From Owenweeksia sp964619125 (lineage in GTDB: Bacteria; Bacteroidota; Bacteroidia; Flavobacteriales; Schleiferiaceae), in the NCBI GenBank assembly GCA_964619125.1, contig CAZUCA010000008.1, forward strand, positions 1 to 64,000: DNA of 64,000 bases, given 5' to 3'. This document shows, in pieces, positions 41,954-50,396 of the stretch (the first letter of the stretch is position 1; every line of letters begins with the position of its first letter). The notes below the pieces were generated by a model. That model was given only the letters and a program-made list of their open reading frames with translations, was not told the DNA's origin and made no database searches. A program made the position numbers and the translations under genes.

Positions 41954-43579
41954 TGCCGAAGCGTCAAGCCCGGAATCTTTTAGCAGTTCCTCCCTGCTGC
42001 CATGCTGGATAAATTGGTCAGCCAGGCCCAGGCACTGAAGTTTGTTGGAAAGCTGATTTCGTCTCAATACTTGGCTTACGCTGGCACCAAAGCCACCGCT
42101 CAGACTGTTTTCCTCTACCGTAATAATCTCATCAAAGCTGACCGCAATTGCTTTGATTCGCTCCTCATCGAGGGGCTTGAGCTGATCAAAGAGGAAATGA
42201 GCATAGGGTAAACCCTGCAGCGCCTGCCAACTTTGCCAGGCAATGGCACCAAAGCTAAGGATGGCTTTCTCTTTCCCATCAGACATCTGCGCAATTTCAT
42301 CTTTATTGAAATTACGGGCAATGGCGGCCTTCGGATAACGGAGGGTAAATGGCCCGGACCCTGTCAGTGCTCGTCTTAATAGTGAGCAGAGGCTATTGCC
42401 ATCATAGGCCGCGCCCAGTTCCATTTCTGGTATGGCATTAAAAAGAGAAATATCAAAAACACCATGGTGGGTGGCGCCGTCTTCTCCTACCAGACCCGCG
42501 CGATCGAGTACCAGGGTTACCGGTAGTTTTTGCAGGGCCACATCGTGAATAATCTGGTCAATTGCCCTCTGGCTAAAAGTGGAGTAAAGGTGAACCAGGG
42601 GTCGCAGGCCTGCTGCGGCCATACCCGCCGCCATGGTAACGGCATGCTGCTCGGCAATACCCACATCAAAGATGCGGCTGGGAAACTGCTCCTTAAAATC
42701 CTGCATGGCTCCCCCGGAAATCATCGCAGGCGATATCACTACCAGCTCCGGAATCTCATGGCCCAGTCTTACAATTTCGGCTCCAAATGCACTCTGAAAA
42801 CTTTCTACAGGCTCCGGCGAGGAGCTCCCGGCTGGCTGAAAACCCCGGCCCTTCTCGGTTTCAATATGCAGTAATTTGGGGCCGGATATATGGCTGAGAC
42901 GATCCAGCTCTACAATAAGGCCATTCACATCATGGCCGTCAGGACCTTTGAAATACTGAATAGCGAGACTCTCACAGAATTGTCGGTATCGCTGATGGCG
43001 ATGAAGGGCGCCTACATTTTCATCGATCGAACTGTGGTTGTCATTGAGTACAATCAGTACATCGAGCTGGCGTTCACCGAGGTAGTTGAGGGCCTCAAAG
43101 TTCATCCCGCCAGTAAAGGCCCCGTCACCAATCACTGCAACTCGCTGCCGCTGCTTAGCGCGTAACAGATCCGCTTCTGCAAATCCCAGCAGGGCCGATA
43201 CCGAGGTACTGCTGTGTCCGGCACCAAAGGGGTCGTATTCACTTTCAGCCCGCCTGGTAAAGCCCGATAGGCCACCTTTTTGACGGTTGCTGTTAAACTG
43301 CTCACGACGATTAGTCAATACTTTGTGTACGTAAGCCTGGTGGCCTACATCCCAAATCAGAATGTCGTCAGGGGTATTTAGTACACTGTGAAGGGCCACC
43401 GTCAATTCGGTAACGCCGAGGCTCGACTTTATATGTCCGGCCTTGGCTTTTGACCTGCCCTGAATAAACTCCCTTAATTCGGCGCAAAGCTGCACTCTCT
43501 CCCCGGAACTTAATCCCTTCAGATCACGGGGTTCTATGATATTGTCGAGGATCACGAGCTGCTGTTGCGGTTTAGACAA
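41921..43579 (-). CDS. dxs: 1-deoxy-D-xylulose-5-phosphate synthase
   Basis: A thiamine-diphosphate enzyme joining pyruvate and glyceraldehyde-3-phosphate for isoprenoid, thiamine and B6 synthesis. The core is complete: GHIKSSLGVTELTVALH, WDVGHQAYVHK, GAGHSSTSVSALLG, the TPP motif GDGAFTGGMNFEALNYLGE .. LNDN, and DVGIAEQHAVTMAAGMA. At 552 residues it is clearly shorter than the usual 620-640. Part of the shortening is between about 220 and 250, the lid linking domains I and II. No ATG precedes the conserved start. The TTG at 43579 lies inside a perfect TACTTTTG promoter element, and the GTG at 43555 (giving MILDNIIEPRDLKGLS) is a good alternative. Confidence 0.94.
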   Translation of the reverse strand: MSKPQQQLVILDNIIEPRDLKGLSSGERVQLCAELREFIQGRSKAKAGHIKSSLGVTELTVALHSVLNTPDDILIWDVGHQAYVHKVLTNRREQFNSNRQKGGLSGFTRRAESEYDPFGAGHSSTSVSALLGFAEADLLRAKQRQRVAVIGDGAFTGGMNFEALNYLGERQLDVLIVLNDNHSSIDENVGALHRHQRYRQFCESLAIQYFKGPDGHDVNGLIVELDRLSHISGPKLLHIETEKGRGFQPAGSSSPEPVESFQSAFGAEIVRLGHEIPELVVISPAMISGGAMQDFKEQFPSRIFDVGIAEQHAVTMAAGMAAAGLRPLVHLYSTFSQRAIDQIIHDVALQKLPVTLVLDRAGLVGEDGATHHGVFDISLFNAIPEMELGAAYDGNSLCSLLRRALTGSGPFTLRYPKAAIARNFNKDEIAQMSDGKEKAILSFGAIAWQSWQALQGLPYAHFLFDQLKPLDEERIKAIAVSFDEIITVEENSLSGGFGASVSQVLRRNQLSNKLQCLGLADQFIQHGSREELLKDSGLDASALRTAFLRTQG

Positions 43580-43584
43580 AAGTA
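43577..43584 (-). promoter_or_regulatory. -7 promoter element overlapping the dxs start region
   Basis: TACTTTTG on the minus strand, whose last three bases are the TTG that would be the first codon of the longest dxs reading. If active, transcription begins inside that reading frame and translation must start later, at GTG 43555. Confidence 0.5.
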
Positions 43585-43601
43585 CGAAGGCTAATTCCCA
43601 T

Positions 43602-43637
43602 AAAAAGAAAAAGGGCCCCTGACTATGTCAGAGACCC
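43602..43637 (-). terminator. Intrinsic terminator of the RND efflux operon
   Basis: On the minus strand GGGTCTCTGAC (43637-43627), loop ATA, GTCAGGGGCCC (43623-43613), an 11-bp stem with two G-T wobbles, followed by TTTTTCTTT. It lies about 35 nt after the RND permease stop and 25 nt before dxs. Confidence 0.9.
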
Positions 43638-43647
43638 TCTGGTCAAC

Positions 43648-43667
43648 CAATTAACCAAACCTTAACC
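43648..43667 (-). repeat. 20-nt element upstream of terminator, copy 1
   Basis: On the minus strand this is GGTTAAGGTTTGGTTAATTG, beginning 3 nt after the RND stop codon and 10 nt before the terminator hairpin. The identical 20 bases occur at 62591-62610 on the plus strand, again just before a terminator. Confidence 0.85.
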
Positions 43668-43670
43668 TAA

Positions 43671-46600
43671 TTAAGCTGCGAATTTACTAAATACTTTTCT
43701 ACTTTTCCTAGCAAATCGCTCAAAAATTAAATACATCACCGGAACAACCACCAAAGTAAGGAAGGTGGCAAAGAGCAGTCCGTAGATTACCGTCCAGGCC
43801 ATAGGGCTCCAGAAGATGGCATTATCACCCCCAAAATAAATATTGGGATCGTAACGCTGCAACAAGCCGATAAAATCAATATTGAGACCGATGGCCAGCG
43901 GAAGGAGCCCCAGCACAGTGGTAATAGCGGTAAGTAGTACCGGCCGTAAACGTACTTTACCGCCCAGTTCGATGGCATCACGCAGGTCGCGGTCATCGAG
44001 CTCCTGATCACCGGTCAGGCCCTTTTGCTCTCGGATGCGGGCACGGCTAAGCTCAATAAAATCAATCAGTACAATACCATTATTTACTACAATACCGGCC
44101 AGGGATACAATGCCGATCCCGGTCATGATTACCACAAAGTCCATCCGGAAGATACCCAGACCCAGGAACACGCCGATGGTACTAAAAAGTACCGTCATAA
44201 TGATTATGAAAGGCTTGTAGGCTGAGTTAAACTGTGAAACCAGGATTATCGCAATCAGGGCTACCGCAATGAAAAGAGCGGTGGTAAGGAAGGCAAAGGA
44301 CTCCTGCTGCTCCTTTTGCTCACCGGTAAAGTCGAGGCTATAGCCCTCCTCCATCTCGTAATCCTTCAGCACATTGCGGATCTTATTATTAACCTCATTG
44401 GGGTTGTAACCTTCAATGATATTGGAATATACTGTCACCAGCCTTTCCGAGTCGAGGCGCTTAATGGAGTTGTAGGAATTGTCGAACTCATAATTTGCCA
44501 CCGCCGAAATCGGTACCTGCACAATCTTGCCGGTAGCCTGTGAGCGGAAGGTCACCAACTGATTCATAAGGCTGGATACACTGTAGCGATACTCCTCCTT
44601 AAGGCGGATCTCAATGGGGTACTCATCCTCACCCTCCTTGTATTTACTGGCTTCGCGGCCATAGAGGGCGGTACGAAGGGCCAATGCCACCTGCTGGGTA
44701 CTTACCCCCAGGCGGCGTGCCCGGTCACGATCAATGTGAATAAGCATCTCCGGCTTATTGGTTTCGAGGTCGATCTGCAGTCCTTCTATGCCAGCGATAT
44801 TGGCCCGGTCAACCCTGGCTTTTACATCGTTGGCAATGGCAATGAGCGACTCGAGGTTGTCGCCGGTAATCTCAATGTTGATGGGCCGCCCTACCGGCGG
44901 TCCGTTCTGTTCCTTCTCAACCGCTATGGTTACGCCGGGATAGCGATTCACCAGTTGCTGGGTAACCTCCCGCTGTACCTGAGTGGTTTGGATACCAGTC
45001 CTGAACTCATACTCCACAAAGGAAATGGTGATTCTGGCTTTATTAGGAGTGGACTGGCCACCACCACCAAAGTCATTCTGACTGGCAGTTTCGGCTCCCA
45101 CATTAGTCACCACTGACTCTACCACTTCATCATAGGGAGCCAATACTTCATCCAGGTCCTGTTCCACCCTGCGGGCTACACTATCGGTTGCGGTAACATC
45201 GGTGCCCAGGGGCATCTCCACAAATACATTGATATAGTTTGGCTCATTTACCGGGAAGGTGATCACTTTGGGGTTGCTACCAAAATAAAAACCGATGGAA
45301 AGGATCATCAACAACAGAGTACCCGCCAGGATCATAATGGGTTTATAACCTGCCAGAGCCCACTCGAGGGTGGCCGCATACCAGCGCTCCAGCCGCACCA
45401 AAAACTTATTTTGAAACCACACTGCCAGCGGATAAAGCAGGAAGCCATAAAAAAGCACCAGCAGTCCAAAGATGATCATCAGGTTACCAAAGGTGCGTTG
45501 ATCGGCCAGCACCAGCAAAAAGCCCAGTACCCCAAAAACTGCCGCGGTAATAAAGCCCCGGCGGTGATTGTGCTTCTTCCTGGAGTCGTGTTTTTTGATA
45601 AACACCGAGGTAATAACCGGGTTGATCACCAGCGCCACAAAAAGCGATGATCCCAGCACTATGATCAAAGTCTTGGGCAGGTAACCCATAAACTCCCCAA
45701 TAATGCTATCCCAGAAAATCAGGGGGAAGAATGCCGCCAGGGTAGTGGCCGTACTACTGATAATGGGCACCGCAATTTCACCTACCCCCTGCCGGGCGGC
45801 TTCATAGCGCGAAAGCCCCTCCTCGTCGTAAAGACGATAAATATTCTCAATGGTTACAATGGCATTATCCACCAGCATACCCAGGGCCAGTATCAGCGAA
45901 AAGAGCACGATAAAGTTGAGGGTTAGCCCGATAGCACTTAGGATCAGGAAGGAGATAAACATGCTGAAGGGGATGGAAAGCCCCACAAAAACAGCATTGC
46001 GCAGACCCAGGAAAAACAACAGTACCAATACCACCAGGATCACACCACTGATAATAGAGTTTTCGAGGTTGCTGATCTGGTTACGGGTTTGCTTGCTCTG
46101 ATCGTTGGTAATGGTAACCTTTAAGCCGCTGGGAAAATGGCTGCGTTGTGCTTCCTGCAAAATTTCACGGATCTTGTCTGTTGCTTCCAGCAGGTTCTTA
46201 CCACTCTTCTTAATTACGTTCAGTGACACTACCGACTCACCGTCAAGACGGGCCAGGCTCTCGAGTTCCTTATAGGTAAAGGTGACATCAGCCACATCCT
46301 TCAGGTAAACGATATTGGCATTTTCATGCTTGACAATGATATTCCGGATCTCGTCAATACTTTCAAATTCAGCGTCAGTACGGATACTGCGACGGGTTTC
46401 ACCCAACAGGATATCCCCGGCACCGATATTCACATTTTCACCGGCAATGGCAGCCTCAATATCCCCAAAGCTCAGCTGGTTGGCCTTTAAGCGGGGCAGG
46501 TCTACATTTATTTGTACCTCTTTTTCCTTATCGCCGGTAATAGTAGCTTCCGAAATCTCGCTCAGCTCCTCCACTTCATCCTGGAGGTATTCGGCGAAAT

Positions 46601-47087
46601 CCACCAGCTGATCAATAGAATAATCACCAGAAAGGTTGATGTTGAGGATAGGAATGCGGGAAAGGTCAATGTCAAGCACCACCGGATCCTGATCCAGGTC
46701 GGTGGGCAGCTCGCTCTTGGCACGGTCTACCGCATCCTTTACATCCTGCAGCGCCTTTTCGGTATCCACATCGATGTTAAATTCCACGTTGATAATAGAG
46801 ACGTCCTGCACCGACTCCGAATTGAGATCCTTGATGCCGCTTACACTCTTGATCTCCTTTTCAAGGGGACGGGTAATCAGGTTCTCAATATCAACCGGGG
46901 TGTTGCCCGGATAAGGTGTTTGCACATAAATGAGGGGAAACACGATTTCGGGAAAGGACTCCTTGGGCATAGTGCGATAGCTGTAAAGTCCAAAGAGTAT
47001 CAGCAGTGCCGAGAGGATAAACACACTTATGCTGTTGTTGAGCGAAAGTGTGCTGAGCTTAAAATTTCTTTCAGTTTTGTTGGCCAT
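43671..47087 (-). CDS. RND efflux transporter, inner-membrane permease (HAE1 type)
   Basis: A 1138-residue proton-driven pump of the AcrB/MexB superfamily with two repeats of six membrane helices and large periplasmic loops. TM1 is SISVFILSALLILFGLYSY, followed by KESFPEIVFPLIYVQTPYPG. In TM4 the usual Asp-Asp pair of the proton relay reads Asp-Asn (LGMLVDNAIVTIENIYRLYD). Between the two halves (about 505-570) there are two additional hydrophobic segments (GFITAAVFGVLGFLLVLAD; LMIIFGLLVLFYGFLLYPLAVWF) that AcrB does not have. It is the last gene of the tetR-tolC-adaptor-permease operon, 18 nt after the adaptor. Substrates are unknown. Confidence 0.95.
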   Translation of the reverse strand: MANKTERNFKLSTLSLNNSISVFILSALLILFGLYSYRTMPKESFPEIVFPLIYVQTPYPGNTPVDIENLITRPLEKEIKSVSGIKDLNSESVQDVSIINVEFNIDVDTEKALQDVKDAVDRAKSELPTDLDQDPVVLDIDLSRIPILNINLSGDYSIDQLVDFAEYLQDEVEELSEISEATITGDKEKEVQINVDLPRLKANQLSFGDIEAAIAGENVNIGAGDILLGETRRSIRTDAEFESIDEIRNIIVKHENANIVYLKDVADVTFTYKELESLARLDGESVVSLNVIKKSGKNLLEATDKIREILQEAQRSHFPSGLKVTITNDQSKQTRNQISNLENSIISGVILVVLVLLFFLGLRNAVFVGLSIPFSMFISFLILSAIGLTLNFIVLFSLILALGMLVDNAIVTIENIYRLYDEEGLSRYEAARQGVGEIAVPIISSTATTLAAFFPLIFWDSIIGEFMGYLPKTLIIVLGSSLFVALVINPVITSVFIKKHDSRKKHNHRRGFITAAVFGVLGFLLVLADQRTFGNLMIIFGLLVLFYGFLLYPLAVWFQNKFLVRLERWYAATLEWALAGYKPIMILAGTLLLMILSIGFYFGSNPKVITFPVNEPNYINVFVEMPLGTDVTATDSVARRVEQDLDEVLAPYDEVVESVVTNVGAETASQNDFGGGGQSTPNKARITISFVEYEFRTGIQTTQVQREVTQQLVNRYPGVTIAVEKEQNGPPVGRPINIEITGDNLESLIAIANDVKARVDRANIAGIEGLQIDLETNKPEMLIHIDRDRARRLGVSTQQVALALRTALYGREASKYKEGEDEYPIEIRLKEEYRYSVSSLMNQLVTFRSQATGKIVQVPISAVANYEFDNSYNSIKRLDSERLVTVYSNIIEGYNPNEVNNKIRNVLKDYEMEEGYSLDFTGEQKEQQESFAFLTTALFIAVALIAIILVSQFNSAYKPFIIIMTVLFSTIGVFLGLGIFRMDFVVIMTGIGIVSLAGIVVNNGIVLIDFIELSRARIREQKGLTGDQELDDRDLRDAIELGGKVRLRPVLLTAITTVLGLLPLAIGLNIDFIGLLQRYDPNIYFGGDNAIFWSPMAWTVIYGLLFATFLTLVVVPVMYLIFERFARKSRKVFSKFAA

Positions 47088-47105
47088 TTCTGAGTTCGCT
47101 AATTT

Positions 47106-48248
47106 TTATGCTTGACCTGATTTCACCTCCACAAGTGTTCCTTCGTTCACCTGGTCATAGCCGCTTACGATCACCCGGTCACCTGCTGTAAGACCTTCTA
47201 AAATTTCGGTGGTAACATCAGAAGAGCGCCCTCTTTTGATATACTTTTTACGAGCCACTACGGCGCCTCCTTCATTGCTTACGGTATATACGAAGTCGCC
47301 TTTAAGGTCTTTGCTGATGGCCTTTGACGGCACCACAATGGCGGCGCCACTGGCGTAGTCGCGAATTTTGAGATTGGCCAGTACATTGGGCTTAATCCTG
47401 CCCTCCTTATTGGGCAGGTTTACCTTAACCTTGAAGCTGCGGTTCTCGGGGTTAATCACCTGGCTTACGAAGTTCACCACGGCCTTGGTTTCCACACCCA
47501 GGGCAGGAATACTCACCTCCACGGTATCGCCACGGTGTACCGCTGGCAGGTAACTTTCAGAAAGCTCGGTCTCTACTTCTACATTATCGAGGTCTACTAC
47601 CCTCACGATGGGTGCGCCAAAGCTGATGAATTCACCTTCATTAACCACCACCTGGTCAACGGTACCGCTTATGGGTGAACGCACGATGGTATTGTTATAC
47701 TGGGTTCTTACCTGGGCCAGGCGACTCTTGGCGGTTTTATAGTTGTTTTCGGCCTGCAGGTATTCGATCTCCGAGCCTATATTCTGATCCCAGAGATTCT
47801 TGCGCTTTTGGTAAGTGGTTTCCGCCAGCTTAAACATAGCCTCGGCCTCTTCCAGCTGGCGGCTTACCGCCTCATTATCCAGCCTTACCAGCACCTGCCC
47901 ACGGCTTACTTCCTGACCTTCCCTGGCCGGAACCGACAAAACGCGGCCATTGGCCTCTGAGCTGATCATAATATTTTCACGTGAGCTCACGGTACCGGTA
48001 AAATCCACATAGTGGTTGAAGTTCGCATTGGCAAGCTCCTGAACCCGTACCGGCACAACCCTTTCCTCCACTTCAGTAGTATCGAGGGCCGCAATGTCGG
48101 CTTTTAGCTTTTCAATATCAGCTTCCAGCTTTTGCAGCTCTTCCTGCTTTTCTGCCAGTGCTTTTTGTTTGCCCTCGAGGCTATCTTCAGTTGTGGCCTG
48201 ACAAGCTACTATGAGAAAGCCAAACGCCAGGGTTACCAGTTTTTTCAT
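47106..48248 (-). CDS. RND efflux periplasmic adaptor lipoprotein
   Basis: I chose the ATG at 48248. It gives a lipoprotein signal MKKLVTLAFGFLIVAC with the lipidated Cys at 16, while the longer frame upstream overlaps the tolC gene. The 380-residue membrane-fusion protein has a short coiled coil just after the lipobox (residues about 25-55, KQKALAEKQEELQKLEADIEKLK), then the biotinyl/lipoyl part (ISSEANGRVLSVPAREGQEV), an alpha-hairpin (about 110-160), the second lipoyl half (IVRSPISGTVDQVVVNEGEF) and beta-barrel and membrane-proximal domains. It bridges the permease and TolC. The coiled coil before the lipoyl domain is a common Bacteroidota feature. Confidence 0.95.
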   Translation of the reverse strand: MKKLVTLAFGFLIVACQATTEDSLEGKQKALAEKQEELQKLEADIEKLKADIAALDTTEVEERVVPVRVQELANANFNHYVDFTGTVSSRENIMISSEANGRVLSVPAREGQEVSRGQVLVRLDNEAVSRQLEEAEAMFKLAETTYQKRKNLWDQNIGSEIEYLQAENNYKTAKSRLAQVRTQYNNTIVRSPISGTVDQVVVNEGEFISFGAPIVRVVDLDNVEVETELSESYLPAVHRGDTVEVSIPALGVETKAVVNFVSQVINPENRSFKVKVNLPNKEGRIKPNVLANLKIRDYASGAAIVVPSKAISKDLKGDFVYTVSNEGGAVVARKKYIKRGRSSDVTTEILEGLTAGDRVIVSGYDQVNEGTLVEVKSGQA

Positions 48249-48270
48249 GAGGTTGTGGGGATTGAGATTG

Positions 48271-49635
48271 TTATTTTTTTCCGATCGCTTTTTCGAGGTC
48301 TTCGCGAGCATAAAGGAGGTTTTGTAAAGATTGAATGTATTCCCGTTGGGTTTCGAGATATTGATTTTCGGTTTGGGTAAAATCAAGGCTGCCGCTGATA
48401 CCCTCACTAAACTTGATCCGCTCTTTATCGCGGATTTTCTTACTTATTTCAAGGTTACGGCGCTGAATGTTGTGATTCTCAAGCGCAAACTGGTAGTTGC
48501 TGAGAGCGCGTTGATACTGCAGGGTAACCTGATTCAACACCTGTTCTTTTGCCACTTCAGTGCGCAGGAAGTCCACCTTAGCCTCCTGAACGCTGGCAGT
48601 ACGGCCCAGCACATCCAGATTCCAGCTCAGGCCACCCGTTACCCGGGTACCCGGAGCCCAATAGGTATCCCAATTTATAGGATCAAAATCGTTGCTGAAG
48701 TAAGCTTCGGTATGGGTAACCCCGGCAGTAAAGTAAGGGTACCACTGTGAGCGTTCATTTCGCACACTGAGGCCAGCGGCCTCATTTTGGGCGGCAATCT
48801 GCCGGTAATTTACGTGTTGATTAGGCACAAACTGCCCTGACGCTATAACCTCACCCTCATCCTGGGTCACTACAAAGTCATCGAGATCGCCGGTTAAAAC
48901 AATTTCCTGCTCTGCCGCTATCCCCATGTGATACTTCAGAAGCAACATAGCAATTTCTTCCTGGCGGCGGGCGTTGGCGACATTGTTTGAAATGTTGGCT
49001 ACCAGCAGTTCCAGTTGATCCACCGATTGCTCATCCACAAAGCCATTTTCATAAAGCTTTTGCGTTTCGCTGTAATTCTTGCTCAGTGACTGCAGGTTCT
49101 CATCCAACAAGCTCACATTTTCACGGGCAATCATTACCCCGTAGTAGGATTTCTCCACTTCATTGACCAGGTTAATGCGCGCATTTTCCAGATCGAGATC
49201 TTTAGTCTCCCTCAATACCTGAGAGGCCCTCCGGGCCAGAAAATTGGAGTAACTAAGGTTGATGCTGGCACTCACATCCCACTGGGTTTGATAGTCGGCG
49301 CCAAAGGCGAAATACTTGAAGTCCTCACCGGGGGCAAATTGCTCATCGGGAATAAAGCCGGTACCCTTACCGATGGCCTGGGGCTGAATCTGGGCATTCC
49401 AAATGGTGTTATAATTAGCGTTGATCTTCGGCAAACTAAGGGCGAGGGCCTTTTTGATAGAAGCCCTGGCCTTTTCCACTTCCAGCTGCTTATCGCGTAC
49501 ACTGTAACCATTTTCCAGGGCATAGCTCTTAGCCTCCTCCACGCTGAAGCTGAGCGTGGTATTTTGGGTGGTTTCCGGTTGGGCGCCAAGGGCTCCCACC
49601 GCAAGTGTTAGCAGCAGTGAAACTATAATCCTCAT
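48271..49635 (-). CDS. TolC-family outer-membrane efflux protein
   Basis: A 454-residue outer-membrane channel. It has a signal peptide at 1-18 (MRIIVSLLLTLAVGALGAQ) and then two TolC repeats rich in long amphipathic helices: FSVEEAKSYALENGYSVRDKQLEVEKARASIKKA (about 30-63) and the paired segment near residue 280. The C-terminal RIKFSEGISGSLDFTQTENQYLETQREYIQSLQNLLYAREDLEKAIG is the family's closing pattern. It trimerises to form the exit duct of the RND pump encoded downstream. The start overlaps the tetR stop by 4 nt, so the regulator and channel are co-translated. Confidence 0.95.
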   Translation of the reverse strand: MRIIVSLLLTLAVGALGAQPETTQNTTLSFSVEEAKSYALENGYSVRDKQLEVEKARASIKKALALSLPKINANYNTIWNAQIQPQAIGKGTGFIPDEQFAPGEDFKYFAFGADYQTQWDVSASINLSYSNFLARRASQVLRETKDLDLENARINLVNEVEKSYYGVMIARENVSLLDENLQSLSKNYSETQKLYENGFVDEQSVDQLELLVANISNNVANARRQEEIAMLLLKYHMGIAAEQEIVLTGDLDDFVVTQDEGEVIASGQFVPNQHVNYRQIAAQNEAAGLSVRNERSQWYPYFTAGVTHTEAYFSNDFDPINWDTYWAPGTRVTGGLSWNLDVLGRTASVQEAKVDFLRTEVAKEQVLNQVTLQYQRALSNYQFALENHNIQRRNLEISKKIRDKERIKFSEGISGSLDFTQTENQYLETQREYIQSLQNLLYAREDLEKAIGKK

Positions 49636-50249
49636 GCTTTTTTCTTGTCTTTTAATTTTGATTCTAAATATTCCAGTCCCTTTTCAGTGGCCATTCCCCG
49701 GATGTGGTACTCCATCGCCTGGCTCATCATCGCTTTAATCGAGTGCTTTTCAAGTAGCTCAAGCTCCTCTTCGGGCAAGGTGTGCATTTTAGAGCAGTAG
49801 AGATAGGTCATAATATCAGTGCTGGCCTCATTTCTGTACAGGCCGGCCTTCTTACCTTTTTCTACATTACTACTGATAACTTCTTCTATCAGGTTGTGCC
49901 GGCCTTCGTAGAGCGAGTTATAGGTGTGCGGGTAATATTTCTGTAGCTGAAAGCGCAGGCTGGGGTTATGATTTTCCAGCACTTCACCCACCACCTGGTC
50001 AATCATCATCAGTTCATCAATAGCATTTTTGGTGGTTTTGTTAATTTCCAGCAAGTGCTTTTGCAGGCTGTCATAAATGGTGCGCACACTTTTATGCACC
50101 AGGTCAGCCTTGTTTTCGAAGTACTTGTAAATGGTCTTTTTGGAAATCCCGAGCTCCCTCGCTACATCGTCCATCGTCACACTGCGGATGCCGTACTTAT
50201 TGAAGAGCGACAAGGCACAGTAAATTATTTCGTGTTCCAGTTTTTCCAT
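49632..50249 (-). CDS. TetR/AcrR-family transcriptional regulator
   Basis: A 205-residue repressor-type protein. The N-terminal helix-turn-helix reads IIYCALSLFNKYGIRSVTMDDVARELGISKKTIYKYFENKADLV (about 8-51), and the C-terminal ligand domain is specific to Bacteroidota efflux regulators. It is the first gene of the efflux operon and overlaps tolC by 4 nt. The inverted repeat at 50281-50312 is the likely binding site, placing it as an autoregulator that also controls the pump. The inducer is unknown. Confidence 0.95.
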   Translation of the reverse strand: MEKLEHEIIYCALSLFNKYGIRSVTMDDVARELGISKKTIYKYFENKADLVHKSVRTIYDSLQKHLLEINKTTKNAIDELMMIDQVVGEVLENHNPSLRFQLQKYYPHTYNSLYEGRHNLIEEVISSNVEKGKKAGLYRNEASTDIMTYLYCSKMHTLPEEELELLEKHSIKAMMSQAMEYHIRGMATEKGLEYLESKLKDKKKA

Positions 50250-50259
50250 AAAATCCGCG

Positions 50260-50267
50260 CAAATATA
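50260..50267 (-). promoter_or_regulatory. -7 promoter element of the tetR-efflux operon
   Basis: TATATTTG on the minus strand, a perfect TAnnTTTG, ending 10 nt before the tetR ATG at 50249. The adjoining operator half-site occupies the place of the -33 element. Confidence 0.65.
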
Positions 50268-50280
50268 AGAGAGAAATCAA

Positions 50281-50312
50281 CAGGAAACTTTAAAAGTGTT
50301 GAAAGTTTCCTG
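50281..50312. promoter_or_regulatory. Inverted-repeat operator for the TetR regulator
   Basis: A perfect 11-bp inverted repeat, CAGGAAACTTT (50281-50291) and AAAGTTTCCTG (50302-50312), with a 10-nt spacer. One arm sits 13 nt upstream of the -7 element, so bound protein would cover the -33 region. It lies in the 147-nt divergent region between tetR and asnS. Confidence 0.8.
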
Positions 50313-50365
50313 CAAAGAATACACTTACCGCCCCTTCAGGCTTTCGCATTATTTTAAAATTTGGC

Positions 50366-50373
50366 AACCTTTG
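50366..50373 (+). promoter_or_regulatory. Probable -7 element of asnS
   Basis: AACCTTTG, one mismatch from TAnnTTTG, 23 nt before the asnS ATG at 50397. It overlaps the only upstream in-frame TTG region, so it argues for the ATG as start. Confidence 0.45.
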
Positions 50374-50396
50374 CAGGCTCTATTGTTAATGTGACT

